Positions 36,251 to 50,000 of a stretch of 64,000 nt of DNA are shown piece after piece. Position numbers and translations under genes: made by a program. The stretch's first letter is position 1; each line of letters opens with the position of its first letter. The notes beneath the pieces were generated by a model. The model searched no databases, was not told the origin of the DNA, and worked only from the letters and a program-made list of their open reading frames with translations. Source of the stretch: Schistosoma mansoni (Eukaryota; Platyhelminthes; Trematoda; Strigeidida; Schistosomatidae); the NCBI RefSeq assembly GCF_000237925.1, contig NC_031502.1, positions 8,425,352-8,489,351 on the forward strand, read 5' to 3'.

Positions 36251-36799
36251 GTAGTGTTCTCATCCATTTTTATTATTAGTGATCTGTCCGACCGATCCAT
36301 TTGTGAGCTATGCTAATATTTTGCAACTCCGACTTCAATATAGTGAACGAATCCATATCCACAGTATTCTTCTATTCTCTTCTCTTACTCACCAGCGAAA
36401 GTAAGAAGAATAGTTTAGTAGTGGGAGTTCCGTTAATGATGAACACAGTATGATTGAAAATATACTCAAGCTAATCGATTATATATCAGTCACAATGATT
36501 AGGATTTATAAGCTAAGTATTTGTCACTAAACACAAATCATACAAAAAATGTATTGGAAGTCTATAAGCGGAGTTCGCACTGAATTTAATGTGACAAATT
36601 CATCTTAATCGATAATGATTTTTTTCCTCATAAGCTGTATATTAGGATTGCTTGAAGATTGTTTTTGTTTGTGATAGGTACATTTGTTAGCCATTTATCT
36701 ATTCTGCCAATATACTAGGAATCTTATTCACAATCATATGATAATATTCGTTTTTATTTCTTTTATACTACGTCCCTTATGTGTTCTCCTTTATTCTCA

Positions 36800-39129
36800 T
36801 TTCGCGTATTTTATTTTTCAACTTATACAGCAGCTCGCCTATGGTGGAAACCCTATCCTATCTAAACGATTTCGAGTCGCTGACTGGTCGAAAGTTGAGT
36901 GCTATCACTGACTAAGAATACTGAAACAGCCTTTCTGAAATCACGTATACCGTTCAAAATGATCTCCTTCAACGTTCGCACACTAATGCAGGTCGGAAAA
37001 CAGGGTTGGCTTTGTATTTAGGAAGTCTCAACATCGGTGTCTGTTGTCTGGGACCCGTATTCAAGACTAGTGAAGTTCTACAAATCCACTCTTAACCTGT
37101 CGCTTCGAAAAGCTAGTTTCACGTGCGTTTATCTGGGGACACTGTGGCATCTCCGTCTGGTTTTTCTGGCGTTGGTGTCTCATTAAGCGCTAGATCTGAG
37201 GTAGCATTGACCGATTGGATCCCCATTAACACTCGGTTATGTTCTGTTAGATTACGAAGTTCTGCCAAAATGAGGAGAAATCGGTGTGAGAAACGATGTC
37301 TTTTCGTCATCGCGTACGCTCCGACAGATTGCAGCCCGTATGCGATCAGGGATGAGTTTTACCACCAATTAACTGTCTTTCTATAAAACGTGCGAGTAAA
37401 GTCACTTGCGGCTTCGTGGAATGTCCCGCTTATAAGCACTGGGTTTCTTCAGGCTCCTTATAACTTATTGAAGCCTGTCAGTCTACTCCGGGTGACCATG
37501 AGTTTGACCACAAATGACGACTGTTACGCAATGAAATTCGCCAAAGTGGAAGTCCACAAGGAACTCCAACTATTAAGGCGCTACAAATCACCAAGCCCTG
37601 ATGACTTACTTTCGACCCTTTTAAAGATGGTGACTTTCTGGTTAAGGAACTCACTGGCGATTAGAAAGTGTTCCAGTGTCGTCGGATGAGTCGATAGTTG
37701 TCCCCATCTTTAAAAAGGGTTCACGTCGTTTCTGGAACAACTATCAGGGAATAAGTCTACTTCCGATCGAGTCCAAACTATCAGCTTCCGTCAAACTTCG
37801 TAGACTGTTCAAAACCCGAGAAAGATTGGCTCTCGAGGAGCAGGCTGGTTTTCGTTCTGGTCGAGGGTATATTGACCACATCTTCACCCTCCACCATATG
37901 CTAAAACACCGTCATACGTATTACAGGCCAACAATCATAGTGTTTCTTGACACCGAGGCCGCTTTCGATTCGTTGGATAGGACTGTCCTCTGGAATTGTC
38001 TATTGAAGAAGAGTGTGCCTGAGAATTTTATCGACATCCTAAAAGCTCTATGCACAAACATCTCAGTCAGAGTGAGGGCATACAACCATCTTTCTCCCTT
38101 GTTCTATTCAAGCAGTGGGGTTAGTCAGGGTTGCCCAATCTCACCATTCCTCTCCAACTTTGCCATCGACGACATCCTGGAAACAGCTCTTATGGGTGTA
38201 TATAATGACGGTGTGGATCTGTTACCCAGAGAAAGAATTTTCGACCTTTAAGTATGTGGATGATATTGTCTTACTGTGCGATAATGCTCAAGCCATGCAA
38301 TCCGCAATTAATCAGTTGGCAATCAGTGTCCTCAGGTACGGTATGTGCTTTCCACCTTCGAAGTGCAAAGTACTTTTAAAAGACTGGCAGGACCCTGATC
38401 CTGTACTCGCTCTAGGAAGTGAGCAGGTAGAAGTAGTCGAAAAGTTCGTGTATCTAGGTATCTGCATGAGTGATGAAATGAATTCACGTATAGTGAAAGC
38501 CAGAGCGGCTTATGCCAATCTGGGTCATCTTTGGCGCCTTCGTGATGTTAGTCTGGCTGTAAAAGGTTGGATCTACATCGCATCGGTGAGAGCAGTTTTG
38601 CTCTATGCTTGTGAAACCTGGCCTCTCCGAGTTGAGGATGTTAGAAGACTCTTTGTGTTTGATAATCGTTGTCTCCGAAGGGTAGCTGACATCCAGTGGC
38701 AACAACATGTTAGTAATGCAGAGGTCGGGCATCGTGTGTTCGGGCTCAGAGACGATAATCCAATTGGTGTCACCATCTTGAAACACCGACTTCGGTGTCT
38801 TGAACATGTTCTACGAATTTCTCGTCGTGCATTATTTGCCGAGTCTGAGATTGGTTGGAAGAGGCGGAGAGGAGGTCAGTGTATGACATGGTGTCGTGGT
38901 ATGAAAGAAAGCTGCACAGGACTGGCTTCTGTTAGTCTTTCACGACTCACTGGTTGGGGTCCTAGAGATGGAGCAACACAGTGGCTAGAGATGTTATCAG
39001 ATATGGCTCAGAATAGAAGCCAGTGGCGATCCTGCTGTAACTTTATTTTACTCCATAAAAAGTGGACGTAACCTCTTTAACTGAAGAAATTCTTTTTGGT
39101 TGTATTTTTCCTAACTGAACTGCTTCTCC

Positions 39130-39160
<31 letters not shown>

Positions 39161-39705
39161 GTTATTATTATTATTGACATATAATTCCCATTTAAACATT
39201 AAAATTAAAAACACGAAGTTCAGCGAAGGGATCTCTTTTCAACGAATTTATTATCAAGTTGTACAATCGTAAATATATGAAAATGTTTTGTTAAAGTACT
39301 AATTCCTTGAGGAAATGTGAACACGAATGACCAAGATGATGTAATGGAAAGATTATAGTACTAGATTACGTAATACGAGTAATAATAATAGATTTAGTGA
39401 ATATAATAAGATCATTAAAATGAATAAAATGTTTTTGCTACAATAAATAAAGGTTATAGAGGTGTAAAAATAAATAAGGTGATATGATGAGTATTCATAA
39501 ATAGAATAATGAGAATATAAGACATAAGTATTATTATTATTATATCAATAATAATAATTTTACTCTCACACTAGTTTCTGTTCATTGTTGTTCTTTTTAT
39601 TGTACACACTTTACCTCTTTCTCTTCACAACCTCATCGTTAGTGTGGCGCATATGTATTTGGTACCCCCTTGCACCGATGTTTATGTATTCAAATAAATG
39701 AATAA
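36800..39705 (+). mobile_element. RTE-clade LINE with YVDD reverse transcriptase (copy F)
   Basis: Long plus-strand copy. Leader block at 36830-36960; endonuclease N-half (37123-37380, RCLFVIAYAPTDCSPYAIRD), with the rest of the endonuclease lost near 37395; reverse transcriptase 37540-38330 with YQGISLLPIESKLSASVKL, EEQAGFRSGRGYIDHIFTLH, VFLDTEAAFDSLDR, SQGCPISPF and catalytic YVDD at 38252; then the C-terminal region to TAA at 39069-39071 (VLLYACETWPLRVEDVRRL, LTGWGPRDGATQWLEMLSDM). A 318-codon frame covers the last third. A frameshift near 38230 and the endonuclease deletion inactivate it. The 3' UTR is interrupted by triplet repeats and ends with the tail at 39645-39705. Confidence 0.9.
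39120..39175. repeat. (ATT)n microsatellite
   Basis: About 15 units of att with one g interruption, inside the 3' UTR of LINE copy F. Confidence 0.9.
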
Positions 39706-39906
39706 ATGGCTAGGGATTCGGGGAGATTGGTGCAAACACTTGTGACAAGGTTGTTCAAATGGTCTGTCTGCAGTGCTTAGCTAAACTAGTCTAAATGTCA
39801 AACCAAAGTTGTTACCTCGAACTTATTTATCATATTTTCTGATTCCTGTTGTTTGTCATCATACTTTGTGTCCCCCTTTTATATTGTTCTTTCTTTCTGT
39901 TTGCAG

Positions 39907-40126
39907 ACACATTTTATGTTCTAAATAATTTATTAAAAGGGATTTACAATGATTTTACTAACGCTTGTCTGCGCTTTAAAGAATCAGATGTTTCATTTCA
40001 AGTGTCTGCGCAGCGCAGAATTGTTGCAAGACTTAATGTGTTAGTTCTTATATCGCAACGTGTGTTCGAGGCTGTACGTGGACTACCTCACCTAAGAACT
40101 CCGCTTCTCCGATCAGTGTACCATAT
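39907..40126 (+). CDS. RICTOR: RICTOR exon, most upstream one found
   Basis: Opens after tttgcag and closes at AT|gtaagt; encodes LNNLLKGIYNDFTNACLRF through LPHLRTPLLRSVYH. Its two leftover bases join T of the next exon to give Ile before LRLPLW, as human RICTOR has ICLRLALL. Residue similarity to the human N-terminus is weak, so the assignment rests on phase, order and strand. Confidence 0.7.
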
Positions 40127-43100
40127 GTAAGTCACAACTAATTTAGCCATGATTTCTTAAATTTTGTTCACTATATAAAAATTTCATCATTGATTACTTT
40201 GTTTGGTTACTTAGTCAGTCACAAATATGTATCTGTCCAAGTTATCGCATCTCATACAGCAAAGTGAAAAGAGAAATTAACAGGATAAAAAGCAGTGTAC
40301 GAGAAGTAATATCGATGATATTGAATAGCTGGAAATAGAAAATAAAACTAGGTTTTGGACTTATAGCTCTGCGGTCTCACTATCGGATCTGTAAGACCAC
40401 TACTGATTCAGCTTCTTTATCAGGTCCATTAAGAAGAAATATCTTTCTACGGTGTAGGCAACCGGGAAGTGACAACTGTCTTCATACCCGTATCAACACC
40501 CGATATCATCTCATTGACGATTAGATCCCTCCCTGACCTCTTAATAATTCTCCCATCCCCACGAATAACCCTGCTCGTATATCTTTATCACCACGCCCCG
40601 CCAATACTAATGATTCGAGCTCACAAAATGTAATTCCTTGTCTCCTCGAACCACATTCTAAACTATACTTTAGAGCTTCTAATGTTCGAACCTTGTATCA
40701 GATAGAACACTAGGCTCCTTTAGCTAGGACTCTAGAATCTCGCGCCATCGATGTATGCTACGTCTCTGAACCACGCATACAGGATTCAAGTACAGTTATT
40801 CGTTTGACCTCACCTTGTCGATATAAAGAACTGACACGATTTATCCTTCGAGTATCTGCACACCCCACTGGTATTTCCTGTGGCCTTGCTGGTGTAGGTT
40901 TAGCATTAAGTTCAAAAGCAGAACAGGCTCTGATATACTGCATCCTAATGGACAGTCGCTTGTGCGCTGTCCGATTAAACGGGACAGTAAGAACTCGAAA
41001 AGATAGAGGGACACGCCGTTGCCTTTCCGTTGTCTCTGTCTACGTTTCCACTGGCTGGAGCTCGGATAATGTTAAATATGAAGTTTATAAGAAGCTATCC
41101 AACCTCCTTTAAAAAGCCAAACGCATTGATGTAGGTGATTTTAATACCCAAGTAGGTTGACTAAACCAAACTGAAAGGCACTCAGGTGGGTCTTACGGTG
41201 TTGTGGCCTAGCGAACAGATAATGGCGACCATCTGTTGTAACTATGCTCAGATAACCGTCCATTTCTGATAAGCACCAACTTTAAACATGAGGAGAAACA
41301 TCGTCTGATGTAACGACCTCTATAATCAACTTATCGATAAACTCAAATAGACCACATTACCATCAGTCATCGTTGAAGAGGCTTGAGAGGAGACTGCCAA
41401 TCATTCTGGGTCAGATTTTTCAACTCGGTTCATGCTCTAGTACGAGCACGTATTTGTCTGCGTCTTATGGGACGTAGAAACGTCACAGCAAGTAAACACC
41501 TTGAGTTTAAACTTAATGATGAAAAATCCGAGAATATATTTCATGAACAACTAGAGGAGTTAGTCACCCATGAGAGTGATGTCAGTCTCCAGGTAGCTTG
41601 ACATGATTTCCAAACAGCTGTGGAATCAGCAGTGATATCTACAAATAACTTGAACCAAAAGGTTAAGAAAAATCGGAGAATTTCGGCGGCGTCTGATAAA
41701 CCGATAGGTGCCGGAAAATTCATCCCATCTGGCTCCGAACACGATTAGGAGCGGAGACAACTTAAAAATAGGCTCATGAGAAGCCTACGTAGTGATCGTG
41801 AGCAGTGGTAAATAGCAGAAGCAAAAGAGATGAAAGAGGCAGCAGTGATAGGTAACAGGAGACAGACAACTGTTCAGACTTATTAAGGAAACTGGCATTA
41901 AAAATCTGGCTGCTAGACTACCTTGGAAAAAGACAGGAACGTTGTTCGCTCTCAATCCAGGAGATCAGACCGATGGACAGAACACTTTAGGGAACAGTTC
42001 AACTGGCTTTCAGCCATACTTCGGTTACGCACTATCTCCAAGCAATCTAAATAACGCATTGATGTAGGTCCTCCAACCTTTAGTGAGGTTCAAAATTCTA
42101 TATGCGATCTGAAGAGAGAGAGGCCAGGAAGGCCTGGAGGATTAACTCCTGAGAGTTTTAAGAATATTGGTTTAGTTTTAACAGTTAAATTAACTAAGAT
42201 CTTAGATAGGATCTGTTTACTGGACGTAATCACATCTGACTGGTTTCGATCGCTGACTGTCCCAGTCAATCAGAAAGGAGGAAAATCCTCTTATGACAAC
42301 CACAGAGGAATCAGTCTAATTAGTGTAGTATCTGAAGTGCTAACCTCAATAATACTTCAACTGAAAACCAGAGCTCATGAAGTACAACTCTTAGAAAGCT
42401 ATGCTGGTTTTAGACCTGGACTTGGATGGATAAACCAAATATTCACCCTTCGGAAGGTTCTGGAAAATAGTCATATTTTTCTACGTCCAACAATAATTAT
42501 ATTCCTTGACCTTAAGGTAACATTTGACTCTGTTGATCGTGAGGCTCTTTACTACTGTCTGTCATTGAGAGTTGACCAAACAATTACACCAACCTTGTTC
42601 AGGCTCTCTCTGCTCAAGCACTACTGGTCGAGTCGAAACTTATGGGGAACTGTTATCAGAGTTGGTAACTTCAAGTGTTCATCAGGGTTGCCTGCTTTCT
42701 CCACTTTTATCTAACTTTGTCACAGACATCCCTTTAGAGTTAGCGCGCTCATTGTCAAACTTTCCAAGGGTCGATCTTCTACTAAGAGATTCACTTGTTG
42801 ACCTAAAATACGCAGACGATATAGTTCCGCTTGAAGACATTGATAAAATGCAGTCTTTAGACCACTAAACAACAATGCAAGCATGTTGCTTTAGGATTGA
42901 CCTGCACCCGCGCCCGAACTAATGATAGGAAGTGAAGTGGTTGGGTACATCGACCGCTTCAGTTATCTTGGGAGTCTCATTAGTCCTGATGGTCGGGTGT
43001 CTGAGGAAATCTTGGCACGAATTCAGGGAGCTCGATTGGTTTTATCCAATTTGCGCCACTAATGGAGTAGGCAATATATTCGTTTACCAACCAAAGAACC

Positions 43101-46100
43101 AGTTTATAATGCAGTAGTTTATTTCGTTCCACTTTATGGATGTGAAACATGGCCATTAGGAGCAGGCGATGTTCGTAGGTTACAGGTATTCGACTATGGG
43201 TGTCTATGAAGCATTGTTCGTGCATTTCGGGACTACTGAGTAAGCAACCCCTGGCTAGGGAATATGGTACTAGGTATGGATGGCGAATCGGTTGAAGGGG
43301 TAGTAAATCTTCATCAACTGATGTGATTGGGACATGTATTGCGTGAAGAAATCTAGGGGCGGCCGAATCAAAAAGTGGCATCAGTTCATGAAGTCATTGA
43401 CGATAGGTATAGACTTCCTGGTTGGGGTCTGGGTGATTTATAACTAACTTTGAATTATATGGCTTAAAGTCGTTCGAATGATTGATAAAAATGAAACTTG
43501 TTATTGAATTATTTGGGCGGTCCAGCAACCTAAGTAATTATCACAATGGATGTAACTAATAGCTTGGTACAATAATCTGTACACGGATACTTAGCGTGAT
43601 TTCTTTCAGTACTTTTGTTTACATTTTTACTCTATGTTTAAGCTATTTTATCCATAGTTATCTAACATTTTATAAATCTTTATCTCCAAATGATTTGTGG
43701 TTCTTATAGCTGAGTGATAAACTGATGTTTAAGTGGTCATTGATGCATTAATATTAAAGTCCAATCACCCAATATATTGACTATCTTTTTTGCTATTTTT
43801 CGTATAATCTGACTAAAGTTTACCTAACGATGTTTTTCTCTCATTTCCATATTTGTGAAATGATAAAATACCATGATATTGGTGTTGTTTTACATCAAAA
43901 ACTGAATTTCGAGCTAACAGAAACTGTATGATCAATTAACTATAAGTTTATGTACGTATTTATCATTTTAGTAATTTATCACCCTGTTTCTGTCTGTTAG
44001 ATTAAGTTTGATTATCATTTATTTAATTTTTTGTCAAATATTTCTCAATTCCTTGATATTATATCAACTATTTTCGTCTGAGTATCTTGATTATTGCAAG
44101 GAAATATCAAGAATACCAATGTTTTGTTTATTACTCAATAACTGTATGAAGATTATTTTTAATGTAATGATGATTGTAGAAATGGGACAAGAATAGTCTT
44201 AATAATAAAAAAAAAATAACAATGCACGTTGATAACTGCATTTCTTCATCGAATCCCTAGTGTTTCCAAATCATTTTTTAGTTGTCGTAGTGAAAAGCGG
44301 AAGTTCAATGTTGTTTGAACTGATATCAAATTTTCTTTCACCATAGACTGACGTTAAACATCGAAAGGATTGAACAACTGTTTCGGTCTAGTTGAAGACT
44401 GATCACTATTATGTATGTGCTAACTCATACTGGATTGAAAGTAACCTATACGTCCTGCTGCTAATATGAATGGTTCCATTTAGCCTCTACTTAGTCAAAA
44501 TTTACTGATTTATTTGACTTCATCTCAATCCGTTTGCAATATTAGTAAAACCTCATTGAAGATCGCTGATCAGTAGCTACCTAACTTTCTTGGTGGCAAT
44601 CCTTCACTTTCGATTTTTTACGCGTTTTATTGTCGCTGTTGGTAAACGTTATTCATAATTAATTTCTTATTTTCTATTATAAAGTGCTTAAATGTATTCC
44701 AAACAAGATTTAAAGTTTCATTTATATTATTCGGTTTTCCAAACTAATCATATACGTAAAGTTTAAACATTTTAATCCCTTCTTATCTAATACTAATTTT
44801 CTATTCAGTTTACGCTTACCACTTTGGCACCATAATCCTTCACTGCGATGTGCAGCTTTACGTTGCCTTCGTTATTATGTACATAGCAGCGTTGATGTTG
44901 AGCTACTCTTGGAATGTCGTCTGGATCTATTGATTGCTCGGTAAGTTTTAAATATTTCAAAATAACTCTAAGATTCATGTCTTTAATATTTATGGACGGT
45001 TGCACGCTGTTCTATTTGCACTTAATTTCCTTTTTTGACATGTCAAAGACCTAAAAGGTTTTATTCATAAGTATAAGAATCTAGTTTATCTGTGAGGTGT
45101 AATCTTAATCTTGAAGTTTTGCAAAAATAAATGTGTCTATTGCTGACCAACATATTTCTATATGCACATATTAAATATCAGATAAAATGTCAATTGTGTT
45201 TTTTTTAAAATTTTCACTGTAGATGTATGGACTTATCTTATTATCCCACAAACTTTATTTCATCAAATGGGCTGTCTGGAAATTCTTCGGCTACCTCAAG
45301 GGTTAATAGTAATCCCCGTACTAAATTCCTTGTTACATCGAATCCGCCAATCAGTTCTACATGTAATTCTTCATCTTGTCAGTTGAGTGAAGAATCATCA
45401 AATCGTCAGCTAATTAGTGATCATTATCAATCCTCTGGTGTTTTGTTAAAAGGGACAAATGCTACACGTATGTTACATTGTTTTATGTTAGTTTTGATTA
45501 TTTTGTATTCTATATGGTGCTATTTGGTTATTTCATGTGATACTATACTTGAGTGTGGGGTGATAAGTAATGGTCTATGCGAAATAATGTTTCAAAAGGT
45601 TACTTACTTCTTGTGGCCCAGAACCTCATGACACATTGAAGTGATTGTCTCTTTTATTCCTTTCCAGTTTCTCTCCATGGTAGTTCCCCCTTCATTGAGA
45701 TCATGAAAGGCCTGGAACTTATTGTTGAGGGCTATCTTGGATTCATTGAGTTTGCCAGTATCCCGAAGAATAGCCGTATTAAACCTTTGTGATGTTGTCC
45801 GTCCCCGGAGGGGCTATATTCAGAGTTAGGTTTCAAAACCGGAGGGTGGAAAATAGTAATGATAATAAAAAATCTAATAATAGTACACAAAACCAGCTCT
45901 TCGAACTAAAATCGGTTTCATTTATCAAAGAAGTACTTTATTGTCTATGTAGGCCATAAGAAAATGACATAGTCTTTACTAGGTTCGGGTTTGCTTCCTA
46001 TCCAAGCCATTTGATTACGTAGTCTGTAAAGTCATACCCACAGGCATTTTATACCCGGATTGATGTAATCAAAAAGTTGGTGAGTTCGATATATATATAT

Positions 46101-46998
46101 ATATATATAGTCCTATTTCCAACACTACCAATAAATCTTAGATACCTATCTAGACACAAACTTCTCAGTTTGGTCAATAGTTCACTCCCGAGAACGATGA
46201 ATTCAAAAACTTCTCTTAATTTTATATAGCTACCTAATGTCTTGTTGGAACATTATGGATACTGATCAAGGATCGATTAGGCGGAGTTTGAGTTGTCTGC
46301 ATATAAGTGTACAGTAAGATATTGTCTGCCTACTCAAATATGAAGAACATTCAACTAACAAGTCTCCACTGTCGTTATGAACGTAACGTGTTTTTGAAGT
46401 GATTAGATCAGGCAACTTAGTTTAGCGGCACTATCTGTAGGGAGCAAAGCTGTCGAACTTTTATTTACTTTAATATTGTTTAAGTTACTTTTGTATAAAA
46501 CTTTCAATGTGTCGATAAACATTTCAGTATAAAAAGCAGTTTCAGACCACAGTCATTTTCAGCTAATAAAAATCAAACCTAATTCCTAGCCTAACATCTG
46601 GTTGTTAGCTTGTCATATTATTATCAGAAGGGGTTTTGTGGAGATTTAGTATTTCCATAGTTGAAAGCGTGAGTCAATTGAAGCTAGACCACCATAGAAA
46701 AACTGGAAGCACTGGACGACCATTTCGTCCTATTATGGGACTCCTCAACAGTGCGCATCCATGATCCCGCACTCGCGAGATTCGAACACAGGACCTACCA
46801 GTCTCGCGCCAGAGCACTTAACCGATAGACCACTGAGCCAGCATCCAACGGTGTTAATGTTTAACTTCAACTGATCCACGAATTTGAGCAACCGTTCACC
46901 AATTGTCTTCAGTGAGTTGATATCTCACAACAGACGTGGTTTGAACTCCACTGGTCACTACTTCTCGCTAGAACTCCTGGATTTACCCCTCGTAGTCA

Positions 46999-47031
<33 letters not shown>

Positions 47032-50000
47032 CAGAAGGGGAGTCCCATAATAGGACGAAACGGCCGTCCAGTGCTTCCATGTTTTCCATGGTGGTCTAGC
47101 TTCAATTGACTCACGCTTTCAGCTTGTCATATGTTTGTCAGTGGAGAGAGGCTATGTGAATATGGAATCCATAACCTGATTGAGACCTTATCCATTTTCT
47201 CATGAGTTATTTTTTCTATGCGTTTCACACAATCTGAGCACAAACTAAATTTAATGTAATCCACTTACAAAGTACAGATTCTTGTGATCAACTTTGGGCT
47301 TAATTTTCGATATGATAGCTTAGAATACTACTCTTCTGGAAAGTACTTAAAAATGAAACATTAGAAATAAGAGACAAGGTCAACTATATTTGATTGGTTG
47401 GATTTTGAAGGGAGTTTTATGGGTGAATGTGATCTCATTCTCAGATGTGATTATAAAGACAATATTTTGACATATCTACTGATTGGTTTATTTTCTTTTG
47501 AATAGTCTAACACACGACTCTTTAGTTATCTACCATAGCTTGATGAATATGATGTCTGTCTTAGTGCTTAAAGTACCTATCTTTCATGTTCAAACTGCTC
47601 TACCTACATCGGCTTTGGTTTACTGGATTGTAGACTTTTAGTATGTGCTACTCTTATCGACATAAGTAGTGTATGTCGTGAGTCATGAATAGAATGTCTG
47701 GCATAGAAAATCGAGAAGGAAAGAACGGAAACGGAAAGCAATTGGCATGAAAATGCAGGAACAATGAAATCTGAGACGATTGACTGATATTTGCAAAATA
47801 AACAGTCAAGTTTGAGACACTTGATTGACATTTTGCAAATTGAGTATTTACTGTATGATTCTCAGATTTTACTAAGACGTTCTGTAATATTGAGTCCAAA
47901 TACATTCAATTGTCCCCAATAGTGTTCTTATTCGCTACAGTATTAGCCTCTCAAACAAACATTGTTAGTCAAAGTCAATCATAAAAATCTATACTTGGAA
48001 ATGATTATTAACTTGAAAAATCAACCTTTTAAAATTCCTTCTCTACTCATGCAACAAGATGCTTAGTTGATATAATTTGTAATCTCACGTCTTTGCAATC
48101 GATGCTGTAAAGCAGATATTAAACAACCTTTATTTGTTTAGGCCGGTACAATTCTAACGATCAATGATATATGTAAAAACAAGACTAACGATGTGGAAAT
48201 CTGTAAGAGTTAGTTGTATTGCGAAATGTCTAGTGATAGGAGACTTATAAGCGATTGAAATGATGTAAGTGATAATGATCATCATATTTTAGTGTAAGAC
48301 CGAAGCTACAAAATATGTCAAAACAGAACACGATAGAACGAAAACGAGAATTAAAGTGAATAATATTTAAAGGAATATAGTAAAGTAGTTCAATAGGGTA
48401 TCATTGTATTTGTACTAATAAAAATCAAATTGTGCCGCTAGTTGAAGTGATGAATGCACATACAGTGTTTTGTGTTGTTTTTCTTGTAAAAGTTTTGCCC
48501 AAAGCTCTACGGACAGAATTCATGGCATAAAAACCAAAAGTAATAAATTTTATTTTATATGGAAAGTATTTGTTGAAATTAAACGAGGTTGATAATAATT
48601 TATTTATATAACAGTTATTTATTATTATTTTAGTTGTCAGCTCCCGTTTATAGCTTTTTGAATTCCTTTAGATAACTGTTCAGTTGGGTGGTAAATAAAA
48701 ATAAATGAATCTGTTTTTTTGCACACGCAATTAGGAATATTCTCTCTAGGTCTTAGCACAGTAGAAGTAATGTGATATATGTACGTCTTCTAATAATCTA
48801 TCAAACTAGTTGAGAAATTAAACGATCTAGAGTCGTTCATTGACTTAGAAAATACACTATAGTTTATCCAAGTAGCATGTTGTCTTCTTGATACTATCAA
48901 TCAACCACAATTTTGACAATCTCAGCACAGATTTTGAAAGTTTGATTGACTTTTGGGAACTTTCATCGTCTGTGGCTTAAGGAAGATACCTGTCTATTAA
49001 CTAAAGCGGTTGCATATTGCTCAGCAGTTTACTCTGTATTCCTTTATGGTCACAGTTTTTTGACCATGTTTCTTCAAAGTATTGTCTGCGCTTCGTGAAA
49101 CGATTAAGTAAGTAATGTTAAGATTAGACGGAGGGTACTAGAGAAAGGTGGGAAATTGTTTGATAATGTTGTAGACCTTCATCGACTGAAATGCCTAGGA
49201 AATGCGTTATTGCATGCCTAACCACCGCCTGCTTTGATGGTTGCTGATGTAGAAAGTAGGTTGGAAAAAAGCTTTGGAAAGCCAAAACAGGACGTGGCAT
49301 TACTTCACAGTCTTTGATTGTTTATCTGGACCGTGTTGTTAGATGAATCCAGATTACCTGGTTGAAGTCCACGCGATAACCCTGGTCAGCTTTTGGAGAT
49401 TTTGGGTAACATGGTTCAGAGTCGTTCACAAAGCATCCTCCCTACCTTTCGATCTTAAATTTTAGAGTTTTTTTCGTATGTACCTTTCCATCCTGTTTTC
49501 CTGAAGTATATTGCAAATGTTAAGTCGTTTTCTTAATCGTTGCCACTATATTATTTCAATCTCTTGCAATTCATCGTGTTAGTCCTATCTCATAGTACTA
49601 ATATAGTGTAATAACTTGAGACAACGCAAATTTACAGTAGGCTCTATGTCAATAATGACTGACTGGTAATTTTCGCATCATGGTTTCTGGATTGTTGGTT
49701 TTTATTAATAGTTTGTACGCTCCCAATCAGGGAATAGGTTGTTAAACATAAATTGATGGAAATCATTTTTTTTGTTTATCATTTTTTTTGAAATACCTTT
49801 AAAAAAATCATTATGATAGGTTTCTCTCGTCCTCCTTTTTTGGATACTGGTCATCCTATAAAATCAACTATAGCGACTCGAAATTCTTCACCACCTTTTC
49901 TATCTTCTTTTGGTGAGCGCCAAATTGTACTGCGTTTGATTTACTACATCACTCGGCTTGCACCACAATTAATTCCTTCAAGTATAATTCATGCTGTTGC

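Noticed and set aside
45227-45631. Stand-alone 134-codon gene
   Set aside because: The first 245 bp are a RICTOR exon; the rest is read-through into the intron past C|gtatgt.
46770-46845. Possible tRNA gene on the minus strand
   Set aside because: A- and B-boxes are good, but it is continuous with the Sm-alpha body and hammerhead, so it is a SINE head and not a tRNA gene.
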